The notes under the pieces were generated by a model. The model was given only the letters and a program-made list of their open reading frames with translations, had not been told where the DNA came from and searched no databases. From contig NZ_JNXG01000006.1 of NCBI RefSeq assembly GCF_000717025.1, positions 186,001 to 250,000 of the forward strand: a DNA stretch of 64,000 nt, in the 5' to 3' direction. Positions 26,019-33,494 of this stretch are shown in pieces. The position numbers and the translations under genes are program-made. The DNA is from Streptomyces atroolivaceus (GTDB taxonomy: Bacteria; Actinomycetota; Actinomycetes; Streptomycetales; Streptomycetaceae). The number at the start of each line of letters is the position of its first letter. Positions within the stretch are counted from its first letter, which is position 1.

Positions 26019-26835
26019 GTGGGCTTCTGTTCCGGGGGGGCCCGACCGGTTCTTCCCGCCAGCCTCGAAGCACGTCACGGCTTGGCACCGGACTCGCTCC
26101 CGCGCGTCTCCTTCGACGTCGGTCAAGCTGCCGCCCTGCGGATATCTCACTGAACGAGGACTACCGAGGTCACCTCCACGCTGTCTGGCGAACAGCCCGA
26201 CATCACCGGACGAAGTTCAGTAGCGTGCTCAAGCGCCATCTGTCGTGCTCAGTCACAGTTGTGACTGAGCGCGATAAATACGGCAGCGACCAGCACTTCT
26301 ACCTTGCCAACCCCACCAAGTCGGCGCTGCCCGAACTGCGAGCGACCGTCAACGCCCACCCTCCCGCCTCTCACCCGAACTCCGGCCGAGCATTTTGCGC
26401 CGTCTCCCGCTCGAGGGTTGCCCCGACAACCTCTCCCCTGCCGTCCTCGGGTCATGTCCCGCCGAGTGGTGTAGCTGATCAGAAGGGGGTTCCTGGGAGG
26501 GCCTGGGTGCTGTCCGGATAGACCCTGTCCATGCTCTCGTTGGAGAGGTAGCGGCGGGGGGAGGCGATCCGCTCGTCGTGCGTGCAGGCCGAGAATGCGT
26601 TCCTGGATGGCTGCAGCAGTGCGCTCGAAGGCAGCCACCACCTCGTGGACAACGATCTCCTGTCCTCGTCCGCCGCACCCAGCGACCAGGTATTGGTCTC
26701 CCACTCCACGCGCCGGTCAGCTGGCTCCAGCACCAAGGGCTCGTCCGCAACCTCAGCGATCCACGTCAACAGCACAGCAGCAGTATCCCTGCATTGCTCA
26801 GGCTCCAACAGCCACTACAAGAAGCAACGTCTAAA
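26019..26835. other. Decayed region, possible frameshifted hypothetical gene
   Basis: No intact gene is convincing. On the minus strand around 26808-26560, one frame reads like a natural acidic protein ([32 protein letters not shown]). The adjacent frame then continues with a helix-like [20 protein letters not shown], suggesting a single ancestral gene broken by a frameshift. I cannot assign a family. Confidence 0.3.
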
Positions 26836-26922
26836 GACGGCCTGGTCACAAGGACGGCGTACGCGGAAGTCCCACCCCGCGTCGAGTACACCCTCACACC
26901 ACTGGGCCGGGTCATCGCAGGC
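26836..26922 (+). pseudogene. HxlR-family regulator fragment
   Basis: About 29 residues, DGLVTRTAYAEVPPRVEYTL followed by TPLGR, match the C-terminal wing of HxlR winged-helix regulators (DGLV.R..Y..VPP.VEY.LT..G), one of the most recognisable signatures in actinomycete genomes. Nothing of the upstream helices (CPVC..LLGGKW) is left, so this is only a scrap. Confidence 0.65.
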
Positions 26923-27008
26923 CCTGCCCGGCATGAGAGCAGGGCCTGGCGGTGTACGGGGAAAATCCAGGGGGAGCGGACGGCCGCGCGCTGCTACGGT
27001 CGGGCGCC

Positions 27009-27512
27009 ATGAGCTGGCTTCCCGATCAATTCGTCCACCCCGTCCTGGTACCGCTGCCGGGCGGTGGCCATCATCTGCGGCCGATCCGGGAGGCGGACAC
27101 CCCGCTCGACTATCCGGCTGTGATGGGTTCGCGCGAGCGGCTGTGGACCATCTTCGGCCCGGCCTGGGGCTGGCCCGCGGCAACCATGACCTACGAGGCC
27201 GATCAGGCCGACCTGTTGCGGCACGAGAAGGAGATCGCCGCACACCAGTCCTTCAACTACGCGCTGTTCGACACGGCGGAGACAGCTCTGCTCGGCTGTG
27301 TCTACATCGACCCACCGGAGAGGGCCGGCGCGGACGGCGAGATCTCCTGGTGGGTGGTGGACGAGCTGGTGGGCAGCAAGGTCGAGCAGGCCCTCGACGC
27401 GCTGGTGCCGCAGTGGATCGCCGCCGACTGGCCGTTCGAGCAGCCGCGCTTCCTCGGCCGCGAGATCTCTTGGTCGGACTGGCTCGCCCTGCCGGAACAT
27501 CCCGACACGTAA
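27009..27512 (+). CDS. GNAT-like N-acetyltransferase
   Basis: A 167-residue protein of the GNAT superfamily, of a type common in Streptomyces. The N-terminal part LVPLPGGGHHLRPIREADTP is the first strand. In the middle, FNYALFDTAETALLGCVYIDPPE is the central hairpin, and EISWWVVDELVGSKVEQALD is in the place of the acetyl-CoA loop and helix, although the classical Q/RxxGxG/A is not seen. Late residues (RFLGREISWSDWLALPEH) close the fold. Because the pyrophosphate loop is atypical, activity is uncertain. It stands between degenerate genes and lacks obvious partners. ATG 27009 fits the family start. Confidence 0.7.
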   Translation: MSWLPDQFVHPVLVPLPGGGHHLRPIREADTPLDYPAVMGSRERLWTIFGPAWGWPAATMTYEADQADLLRHEKEIAAHQSFNYALFDTAETALLGCVYIDPPERAGADGEISWWVVDELVGSKVEQALDALVPQWIAADWPFEQPRFLGREISWSDWLALPEHPDT

Positions 27513-27598
27513 GTGGTTGTTGCCCGTACCGATCTCGAACTCTGTCGATCGAACGGGAGTCTCGATCGGGTGACTGCGGCGGTTTCCGCGCGTGAAAG

Positions 27599-27659
27599 CA
27601 GGGCCTCCAGGTAGCTCGGGGGGGTGCCATCCCATTCCGAGTGGTTCCCGAAGGCCCTG
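27599..27659 (+). terminator. Nested hairpin with T-rich tail, possible terminator
   Basis: CAGGGCCT (27599-27606) pairs with AGGCCCTG (27652-27659), and inside it CTCGG (27615-27619) pairs with CCGAG (27637-27641). The plus strand then runs TTGTCTTTGTCG. It lies about 90 bases after the GNAT stop, so it may terminate that transcript. It could also be an insertion-sequence end. Confidence 0.4.
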
Positions 27660-27785
27660 TTGTCTTTGTCGTACGTTCCCGAACATGTTGACTGCAACTC
27701 CCTCTCCGTGTCGTGCGATTGCCTCGCGCACGTGTAGGGCAACGCGGCCGACCATCCGGACCGGGTACGCCGGAATCCGTCGGAC

Positions 27786-28367
27786 ATGACGGACGCGGAG
27801 TGGGCGGCCGTCCGGCCGTTGCTGCCTGTGCCCGCCTGGTTACAGGGGCGGGATGGACGGCCCGAGGGCTACTGCCACCGGCAGCTGTTGGACGCGATCC
27901 GCTACCTGGTCGCGGGCGGGATCTCGTGACGGGCGATGCCCTCGGACTTCCCCGCATGGGCCCGGGTCCACGCATTCTTCCGCCGCTGGCGCGAGCACGG
28001 GCTGATCACCGAGTTCCACGACCGGCTGCGCGGGACGGTCAGTGAGCGCGAGGGACGTGAGGCCGAGCCCACAGCGGGGAACATCGACGCGCAGTCGGTG
28101 CGGGCCGCCGCGACGGTGCCGGCCGCCTCACGCGGCTACGACGGCGGGAAGGAGGTGCCGGGCCGCAAGCGGCACATCGTGACCGACACCCTCGGCCTGC
28201 TCCTGGCCGTCGCGGTCACGGCTGCGAACATCGGCGACCGGGACGCCGCGGCGGGCCTGCTGGTGCGGCTGCGCCGTCTGCACCGCGACATCACCCTCGT
28301 GTGGGCCGACGGCGGCTACACCGGCTCCCTCGTCGGCGGGTGCCGGGACAAACTCGTCCTGACCTTG
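27786..28367 (+). pseudogene. IS5-family transposase, nonsense-mutated and truncated
   Basis: The frame starts at ATG 27786 (MTDAEWAAVRPLLP), the standard N-terminus of actinomycete IS5-type transposases, and runs to an in-frame TGA at 27927-27929, where homologues have a Trp codon (GGISW). It continues in the same frame with FPAWARVHAFFRRW, the DDE-domain segments NIDAQSVRAAATV, GRKRHIVTDTLGLLL and WADGGYTG, and stops resembling the family after CRDKLVLTL (28367). The final third with the catalytic Glu is missing. One point mutation and a 3' truncation therefore inactivate it. Ends of the element could not be fixed. Confidence 0.8.
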
Positions 28368-28420
28368 GGGTCCCGAACCGGCCATGACTGTTTCTCGGGG
28401 GCCCAGGTATGGCCGAAGCG

Positions 28421-28911
28421 TCAGTGCGGGTGGTCGAGGCCTCTCACGAGTTGCTGGCCAATCCAGTCGATGTCCAGGACAGCCAGGTGACGGGTGAGCC
28501 GGTCGATCACGTGAACGACGGACAGCTGACCCACTGTGGCAGCTCGGACGTCCTCGTCTTCCGGGTCGCCTACGTTCCACTGGGGCCAGCCCCATGGGGA
28601 GCGCACCGCGATGTCCAGGACGTCGCGGACTGTCTCCGTGGCGTGCGGGAAACCTGGTAAGCGTCCTCGCAGCCTGGGCCGACGGGCGCACCGCCCAGGG
28701 CTCTCCGGTCGCCGGAGGGCGCCGAGGACGTCGTCCAGGTCCGCGAAGCCGGTCTCGTCACGGCCGGAATCCATGTAGGAGTCGACGGCCGGGGCCGCGG
28801 CAACTCGCAGCTGGCAGGTCCGCACCACCTCGTGCAACGGGGTGAGGCTGAACGGGCCGTCGACCGCCGGCCCGACTTCTCCCGCAGCACCGCCGCCATG
28901 GCGTGAACGTG
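28421..28911 (-). pseudogene. Hypothetical gene, probably frameshifted
   Basis: The minus strand from about 28911 reads LHVHAMAAVLREK, then (after a one-base shift) VDGPFSLTPLHEVVRTCQLR, then AVDSYMDSGRDETGFADLDDVLGAL and, to the stop at 28421, TVRDVLDIAVRSPWGWPQWN and VIDRLTRHLAVLDIDWIGQQ. The downstream part is one open frame from 28837. The residue composition looks like a real protein, but I cannot name a family. The apparent single-base frameshift near the N-terminus and the adjoining broken IS suggest it is no longer functional. Confidence 0.35.
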
Positions 28912-28942
28912 CAGGTCGTCGCTGATCTTGGACGGTGGAGTG

Positions 28943-29518
28943 CTACGCGGGACCGGGCGGAAGGTGGACGGTCATGATCAGGTGGCAGGTTTCGGTGCCC
29001 GCACCGCGGTAGGTGTGGGTGGTGTCGCCGTCGAAGGTGGCAGTTTGTCCAGCCGAAACGGGGTGCTCGGTGGCATCGACGACGAGCACCATCTGTCCGG
29101 CGGTGACGCTGACGGTCTCCACGACGCCGGCCTGGTGGGGGTGGCTGGGATATTCCTCGCCGGGTTCCAGCGTCCAGCGCCAGACTTCGACTGGTGCTGA
29201 TCCCGAGGTGGTCAGCATGAGCCGGGCTTCGCTGCCGCGTTCGCCTTTCCACAGGGGCATGACGGCATCCGCGGTCACGACCCGGACGCGGCCTTCGGCC
29301 GGCCCTTCCATGAGCGCGGACACCGAGATGCCGAGGGTGTCGGCAAGACGGACCAGGGTGGCGAAATTCGGGTTGCCCTGCGCCTTCTCGAGCCCGGCCA
29401 GAGCTCCCTTGCTGACCTTGGCGCGACGGCAGAGTTCGTCCAGCGACAGGCCGGCGCGAGTACGGGCTGCGCGGACGTTGTGTGCGAGCGTCCGCAGCGC
29501 TGCCTCGGTCTCGGTCAT
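28943..29518 (-). CDS. XRE-cupin transcriptional regulator
   Basis: A 191-residue two-domain regulator. Residues 1-70 form an XRE helix-turn-helix (VRAARTRAGLSLDELCRRA, then VSKGALAGLEKAQGNPNFAT and LVRLADTLGISVSAL). Residues 105-185 form a small cupin with HPHQAGVVE and a later THTYRGAG metal or ligand-binding motif. This architecture typically senses a small molecule and controls a divergent metabolic or transport gene. Here it is divergent from the EamA exporter with about 115 bases between them, so it most likely represses or activates the exporter-PaiB-B3/4 operon. Start ATG 29518. Confidence 0.88.
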   Translation of the reverse strand: MTETEAALRTLAHNVRAARTRAGLSLDELCRRAKVSKGALAGLEKAQGNPNFATLVRLADTLGISVSALMEGPAEGRVRVVTADAVMPLWKGERGSEARLMLTTSGSAPVEVWRWTLEPGEEYPSHPHQAGVVETVSVTAGQMVLVVDATEHPVSAGQTATFDGDTTHTYRGAGTETCHLIMTVHLPPGPA

Positions 29519-29570
29519 CTCGTCGCCCCTCCGATGATGGATCAGTGCAATGCGCTACCCGGTCGTTTGG

Positions 29571-29601
29571 TTGACACACGCCGGTCGATGCGTTGTACGG
29601 T
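29571..29601 (+). promoter_or_regulatory. Candidate promoter of the EamA exporter operon
   Basis: TTGACA at 29571-29576, a perfect -35, is followed after 19 bases by TACGGT (29596-29601). It lies in the XRE-cupin/EamA intergenic region, about 35 bases before the exporter start, where the regulator would be expected to bind. Spacing is on the long side. Confidence 0.4.
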
Positions 29602-29634
29602 GTAGTCGTTCCATTAATAGTAAGGGATACACCC

Positions 29635-30471
29635 GTGATCGCTCTGCTGCTGGCCCTGGGCAGCTCCTTGGCCTACGGATGCGCCGATTTCCTCGGCGGT
29701 CTCGGCGCACGCAAGGCTCACGTCCTGCGCACCGTGATGATCGCCGCACCGGCCTCGCTCACCGTAGAACTGCTGCTCTGGCCCTTCCTCGGCGCCTCCT
29801 TCGCCCCCGCTACCCTCGCCTGGGGGGCGGCATCAGGCGTCGCCTCGGCCGCCGCGTTCGCCCTGCTCTACCGCACGCTGGCGATCGGCCCCATGAACGT
29901 CCTGTCCCCGGTCACGGCGCTGGTCTCGGCGATGCTGCCGGTCGGAGTCGGGCTGCTCCAGGGGGAGCACCTGGGCGTGGCCGGGCTGATCGGGCTGCCG
30001 CTGGCATTGGCGGCAGTGGTGCTGGTCAGCGCCGGACACGGCGCCGGCAGCGCGCGACCGTCGCGCACCGCGCTGCTGATGGCCCTCGGGGCCGGGGCCG
30101 CCATTGCGCTGCAGCTCGTCTTCCTGCACCAGGCGCCCGCGGACAGCGGCGTCGGCCCGCTGATCATCGGACGTGCCATTTCCTCCGCGGTCATCCTGGC
30201 CGCGGCCGGGCTGATGTACCGGCGCCTGGGCTCGGAGAAGCCCGCGTACGCGATGTCGGCCACGGCCGGCGTGCTGGACTCGGTGGCGAACCTGCTGTTC
30301 CTGCTCGCCGCCCGCAGCGGCGACCTGGCCGTCGTCGCCGTGATCACCGCCCTCTACCCGGCCGGCACCGTCCTGCTCGCCCGCGGCGTCCTCGCGGAGC
30401 GGATCCACCGCGGGCAGCTGATCGGCCTGGGCACGGCAGCCGTCGCCGTCAGCCTCCTAGCCCTCACCTGA
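29635..30471 (+). CDS. EamA (DMT) family exporter
   Basis: A 278-residue membrane protein with ten predicted hydrophobic segments in two five-helix repeats, the drug/metabolite transporter design of EamA. The first repeat begins IALLLALGSSLAYGCADFLGG, and the second carries LIIGRAISSAVILAAAGLMY. The GTG at 29635 is preceded by AAGGGA at 7 bases and is the likely start rather than the upstream ATG of the open frame. Its substrate is unknown; such exporters move amino acids, cofactors or drugs. It heads a probable three-gene operon with the PaiB-like and B3/4 genes (24 and 60 base gaps) and is divergent from the XRE-cupin regulator. Confidence 0.85.
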   Translation: MIALLLALGSSLAYGCADFLGGLGARKAHVLRTVMIAAPASLTVELLLWPFLGASFAPATLAWGAASGVASAAAFALLYRTLAIGPMNVLSPVTALVSAMLPVGVGLLQGEHLGVAGLIGLPLALAAVVLVSAGHGAGSARPSRTALLMALGAGAAIALQLVFLHQAPADSGVGPLIIGRAISSAVILAAAGLMYRRLGSEKPAYAMSATAGVLDSVANLLFLLAARSGDLAVVAVITALYPAGTVLLARGVLAERIHRGQLIGLGTAAVAVSLLALT

Positions 30472-30495
30472 CCCGCACCTCGGAAGGAGCCCGGC

Positions 30496-31143
30496 ATGTT
30501 CATCCAGCCCTGGGACGCCGCCCTCGACGACGCCGAATGGCAGACCTGGATCGCCGACGGCCATGACTTCGGCATCCTCAGCGTCAATGGCCCGCCCGGC
30601 CAGCCGCCCGTCGTCGTGCCCACCCACTTCACGGCGGAGGGCACCACACTGCTCATCCACCTCGCCCGCCCCAACCCCGTCTGGAGGGCGATCGCCGCCG
30701 ACCTGAACGTCACCTTCACCGTCACCAGCGATTACGCCTTCATCCCCGGCCCCTGGCGCACCAAGCCCGGCATCCCGCCCACCGACGGCGTCCCCACCAG
30801 CTACTACGCCGCCGTCCAGTTCACCTGCCAGGCCACGATCGTGGACGAGCCCGAGGACAAGGCCGAGCTGCTGCGCCGGCAGATGACCCACTTCCAGCCC
30901 GACGGCGACTACGCCACCATCGACCCCGGTCAGCCTCCCTACGGTCGGATGCTGCCTGGCATCCGCGGCCTGCGCCTGGACGTCACCGACGTGCGGGCGA
31001 AGTTCAAGTACGACGACCACAAACCCGTCGAGCAGCGTACCGGCACCGCCCGCCGACTCACCGAACGCGGCACCGCCCTGGACGTGTCCACCGCAACCCA
31101 GCAACTGCGCCGCCTGGACCGCCTCGGCACCTGGAAAGCCTGA
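30496..31143 (+). CDS. PaiB-like FMN-binding split-barrel protein
   Basis: A 215-residue protein of the PaiB (FMN_bind_2) family. It begins with MFIQPWDAALDDAEWQTWI, continues with FGILSVNGP and PTHFTAEGTTLLIHLARPNP, and has the VPTSYYAAVQFTCQATIVD segment and a C-terminal LRLDVTDVRAKFKYDDHKP, all typical. PaiB was named as a regulator of protease and sporulation genes in Bacillus, but the fold binds flavin or haem and several members are oxidoreductases. The start follows GGAAGGAG. Operon partner of the EamA exporter. Confidence 0.85.
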   Translation: MFIQPWDAALDDAEWQTWIADGHDFGILSVNGPPGQPPVVVPTHFTAEGTTLLIHLARPNPVWRAIAADLNVTFTVTSDYAFIPGPWRTKPGIPPTDGVPTSYYAAVQFTCQATIVDEPEDKAELLRRQMTHFQPDGDYATIDPGQPPYGRMLPGIRGLRLDVTDVRAKFKYDDHKPVEQRTGTARRLTERGTALDVSTATQQLRRLDRLGTWKA

Positions 31144-31203
31144 CCCCCCGACTTCCCGCCCGCGCCTGCGGCATCCCCGCACCCTCCTGGAACGGACCCC
31201 CTG

Positions 31204-31911
31204 ATGACCGTCCTCCGCCTCAGCCCCGCCGTCGCGGGAGCATTCCCCGACACCCTTGTCGCCGTCGTCACCGCCACCGGCCTGCGCGGCCACGAGCCCT
31301 GGCCAGCCACGGCAGCCGCCCAGCAGGACCTGGAGCAGCAGCTGGCCGACGGCGCCTGGCAGCCAGCCGACGAGAGCGATCCGCGCATCGCGGCATGGCA
31401 CACCGCCTACCGCTCCTTCGGCACCAACCCCCGCCGCATCCGCCCCAGCGTCGACGCCCTCGGCCGCCGCCTGGCCAAGAAGGGCACCCTGCCCCGGATC
31501 AACCCGGCCGTCGACTCCTACAACACCGTCTCCGTCCGCCACGGCCTCCCCGCCGGCGCCTTCGACCTCGACCATGTCACCGGCGACGTAGAAATCCGCT
31601 ACGCCGACGGCAGTGAGACCTTCACGCCGCTTGGCGAACCCGACACCGTCGAGAACCCTAAGCCTGGCGAGATCATCTACACCGATACCACCGACGTCCT
31701 CACACGGCACTGGAACCACCGTGACGCCCACCGCACCCGCGTCACCGAAGACTCCACCCACGTCGCCTTCGTCCTCGAAACCCTCCACGCCGACCGCGAC
31801 GAACACCTTCTCAAGGCCGCCGCCGGCGAACTACAGGACCTGCTGGGCGCGCACTCCGCCCGGAGCACCGTCCACTACCTCAGTCCGGCGCGCCCGCAGA
31901 TCACCACCTGA
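31204..31911 (+). CDS. B3/4 domain protein (PheT-like tRNA-editing fold)
   Basis: A 235-residue protein with the B3/4 fold found in the beta subunit of phenylalanyl-tRNA synthetase and in free-standing relatives. Typical segments are AWHTAYRSFGTNPRRIRPSV, the NPAVDSYNTVSVRHGLPAGA stretch and GDVEIRYADGSETFTPLG. Free B3/4 proteins are thought to hydrolyse mischarged or non-canonical aminoacyl species, but this is not firmly known. Linkage to an EamA exporter and PaiB-like protein suggests a detoxification unit for an amino acid analogue, which is inference. Confidence 0.85.
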   Translation: MTVLRLSPAVAGAFPDTLVAVVTATGLRGHEPWPATAAAQQDLEQQLADGAWQPADESDPRIAAWHTAYRSFGTNPRRIRPSVDALGRRLAKKGTLPRINPAVDSYNTVSVRHGLPAGAFDLDHVTGDVEIRYADGSETFTPLGEPDTVENPKPGEIIYTDTTDVLTRHWNHRDAHRTRVTEDSTHVAFVLETLHADRDEHLLKAAAGELQDLLGAHSARSTVHYLSPARPQITT

Positions 31912-31961
31912 GAGCCGAACCCCCTGCGCATCGACGCGGCCGTCCGCAAGGTACCCAGGGC

Positions 31962-32219
31962 TCACCGGGGTCGGGGCTGATTGTTGAGCTGGGACATCAG
32001 CTCGCGGTGGGTGGCCCGCGAGGCCGCCGGATCATCCTCGCTCACCGAGCTGCGCAACGAGGTCTCGATTCCCTGATCGAGGTCGGCGATCTGCTGTTGG
32101 AGGGCGTTGACGTCGTTGGGGGCTTCGAGCCCGGTGGTATGCCAGTTGTCTTGACCGAGGGCCTGGAACAGCCGACGTTCGAGCCGGACGATGTGTTGGG
32201 CCTGACGGGCAGCACGCAG
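31962..32219 (-). pseudogene. Fragment resembling the C-terminus of DUF6262-type recombinase-associated proteins
   Basis: The minus-strand frame ends with about 85 residues: LRAARQAQHIVRLERRLFQA, then GLEAPNDVNALQQQIADLDQ and ASRATHRELMSQLN. This coiled-coil-like, Gln/Glu-rich ending resembles small proteins encoded beside tyrosine recombinases in actinomycetes. Upstream of LRAARQ the frame turns into unrelated Pro/Gly/Arg-rich sequence, so only the tail survives. The family name is from memory and tentative. Confidence 0.35.
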
Positions 32220-32453
32220 CGAAGTCGGCAAGAAGGGGCCGGCGGCTGACCTGAGGGCCTGAGGGGGCCCGGGTCTGAGGACGCCCCACGGGCGGTGTTC
32301 GTTCGCGCCGTACCCGGGTACGTTGCCGACGCCGCGCGGCCGGAACACCCGGCTGCCGGTTGTTCGCGTTGTGCTACCGCCGATACGCTTGCCACTCCCC
32401 CACCGGCCGGGCTGATGACCCGGCCTCGGGCCTCCAGGATCCGTGGAGAACGC

Positions 32454-32996
32454 ATGAGTGATGTGGGCTTCGGCACCGGCAAAGTGGTCGTTAACCGGGC
32501 GATGTCGCTGGACGGCTTCATCGCCGGCCCTGGCCACGCGATGGACTGGATCGCCGAGTACCTGACCGCGGCCGAGGTCCCGGAGGTAATGGCGGCCACG
32601 GGCGCAATGCTCATCGGCCGGGGCACGTACGAGGTCGCCAGGCGTATGGCCGACCAGGACACCGCCTACGACGGGGGAGCACAGTTCGTCCTCACGCACA
32701 GGCCTCCCGACGAGCCGGATCCTACCGTCACGTTCCTCACCTGTGGACTTGAGGAAGCCGTTGCCACGGCGCGTGGCGCCGCGGGCGGCAAGAACCTGGA
32801 GATCCTCGGTGCCGACGTGGCCGCCCAGTGCCTGCGGAGCGGGCTCGTCGACGAGATCCTGGTGTATGTCCTACCGCTGCTCCTGGGCGACGGCGTCCGC
32901 TTCTCGCCCCCGAGCCTCGACAGGATCGACCTGGAGCCTCTCAACAGCACCCGGTCGGGCGCCATCACGATGCTCCGCTTCCGTGTGCGAAAGTAG
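32454..32996 (+). CDS. Dihydrofolate reductase/RibD C-terminal-like protein
   Basis: A 180-residue member of the DHFR-like family that includes the RibD reductase domain. It has KVVVNRAMSLDGFIAGP at the N-terminus, LIGRGTYEVARRM (substrate-side motif), FVLTHRPPDE and KNLEILGADVAAQCLRSGLVDE before VYVLPLLLGDGVRF, the standard NADPH-binding pattern. Free-standing versions in Streptomyces are common and mostly uncharacterised. ATG 32454 follows GTGGAGAA at suitable spacing; the frame before it is chance. It stands alone between remnants and I see no pathway partner. Confidence 0.85.
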   Translation: MSDVGFGTGKVVVNRAMSLDGFIAGPGHAMDWIAEYLTAAEVPEVMAATGAMLIGRGTYEVARRMADQDTAYDGGAQFVLTHRPPDEPDPTVTFLTCGLEEAVATARGAAGGKNLEILGADVAAQCLRSGLVDEILVYVLPLLLGDGVRFSPPSLDRIDLEPLNSTRSGAITMLRFRVRK

Positions 32997-33014
32997 GCGC
33001 GACCCTCCGTCTGA

Positions 33015-33248
33015 TCACGCCGCCTTGGCGCGGCGGCAGCCCCAGCTCTGTTGTCCTTGGCTGCGGATGCGGGCGCGTTCGCGGCGCTGGGCGGCAAGGA
33101 CGTCGGGAGTTGGCGTTACGCCACCCCAGGAAGGCGTGCAGCCGGCGGGCGAGCACGGTGTGGTGGGATGGCTCGAGTCGCCCATCACCAAGGTCCGCAA
33201 GGGCCCGAACTGGGCCTCGATCGGGTTGGCCCAGGACGCGTAGGGCGG
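33015..33248 (-). pseudogene. IS630-family transposase C-terminal remnant
   Basis: Minus-strand pieces read YASWANPIEAQFGPLRTLVM, then after a frameshift HHTVLARRLHAFLGWRNANS, then after a second shift DVLAAQRRERARIRSQ to the stop at 33015. In IS630-type transposases these are consecutive: the SWANPIE motif carries the last catalytic acidic residue, followed by the WRN.N...P.VL..QR.ERARIR tail. The rest of the transposase upstream is unrecognisable. A frameshifted relic. Confidence 0.75.
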
Positions 33249-33367
33249 GGCCGGGCACGGGCGATCCACGCTGCGCCTTCTCCGGCTTCGAGGCGCGGGT
33301 GCGCTTCGGCATTGAGTAACAGGAAGTTGCCTCCATGCGGGGGATTTCCCGCCCCTCGTCCAGCACA

Positions 33368-33408
33368 ACGTCGGCCTTCACGACGCGAATGGAAGTGAAG
33401 GCCGACGT
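33368..33408. terminator. Perfect 14-bp hairpin downstream of the GH3 gene
   Basis: ACGTCGGCCTTCAC (33368-33381) and GTGAAGGCCGACGT (33395-33408) are exact inverted copies separated by 13 bases. It lies about 90 bases beyond the minus-strand GH3 stop and next to the IS630 relic. It may terminate the GH3 transcript, or it may be a transposon end. Confidence 0.45.
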
Positions 33409-33494
33409 GACGCTCGCCCGCAGGGACCGCCATCAAGATCCAGATGGGTTTCTGCCTCTGCGGAGTCTGTCGCCCTCGGCAGGGTTCATTCGGC

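Noticed and set aside
26479..26808. Minus-strand open frame with acidic natural-looking translation
   Set aside because: Cannot be confirmed as a gene: the adjacent frame looks equally gene-like further on, suggesting a broken gene, and no family could be assigned; described only as decayed DNA.
30457..31806. 449-residue minus-strand frame opposite the PaiB-like and B3/4 genes
   Set aside because: Val/Gly/Asp-rich shadow of the real plus-strand genes; no motif or signal.
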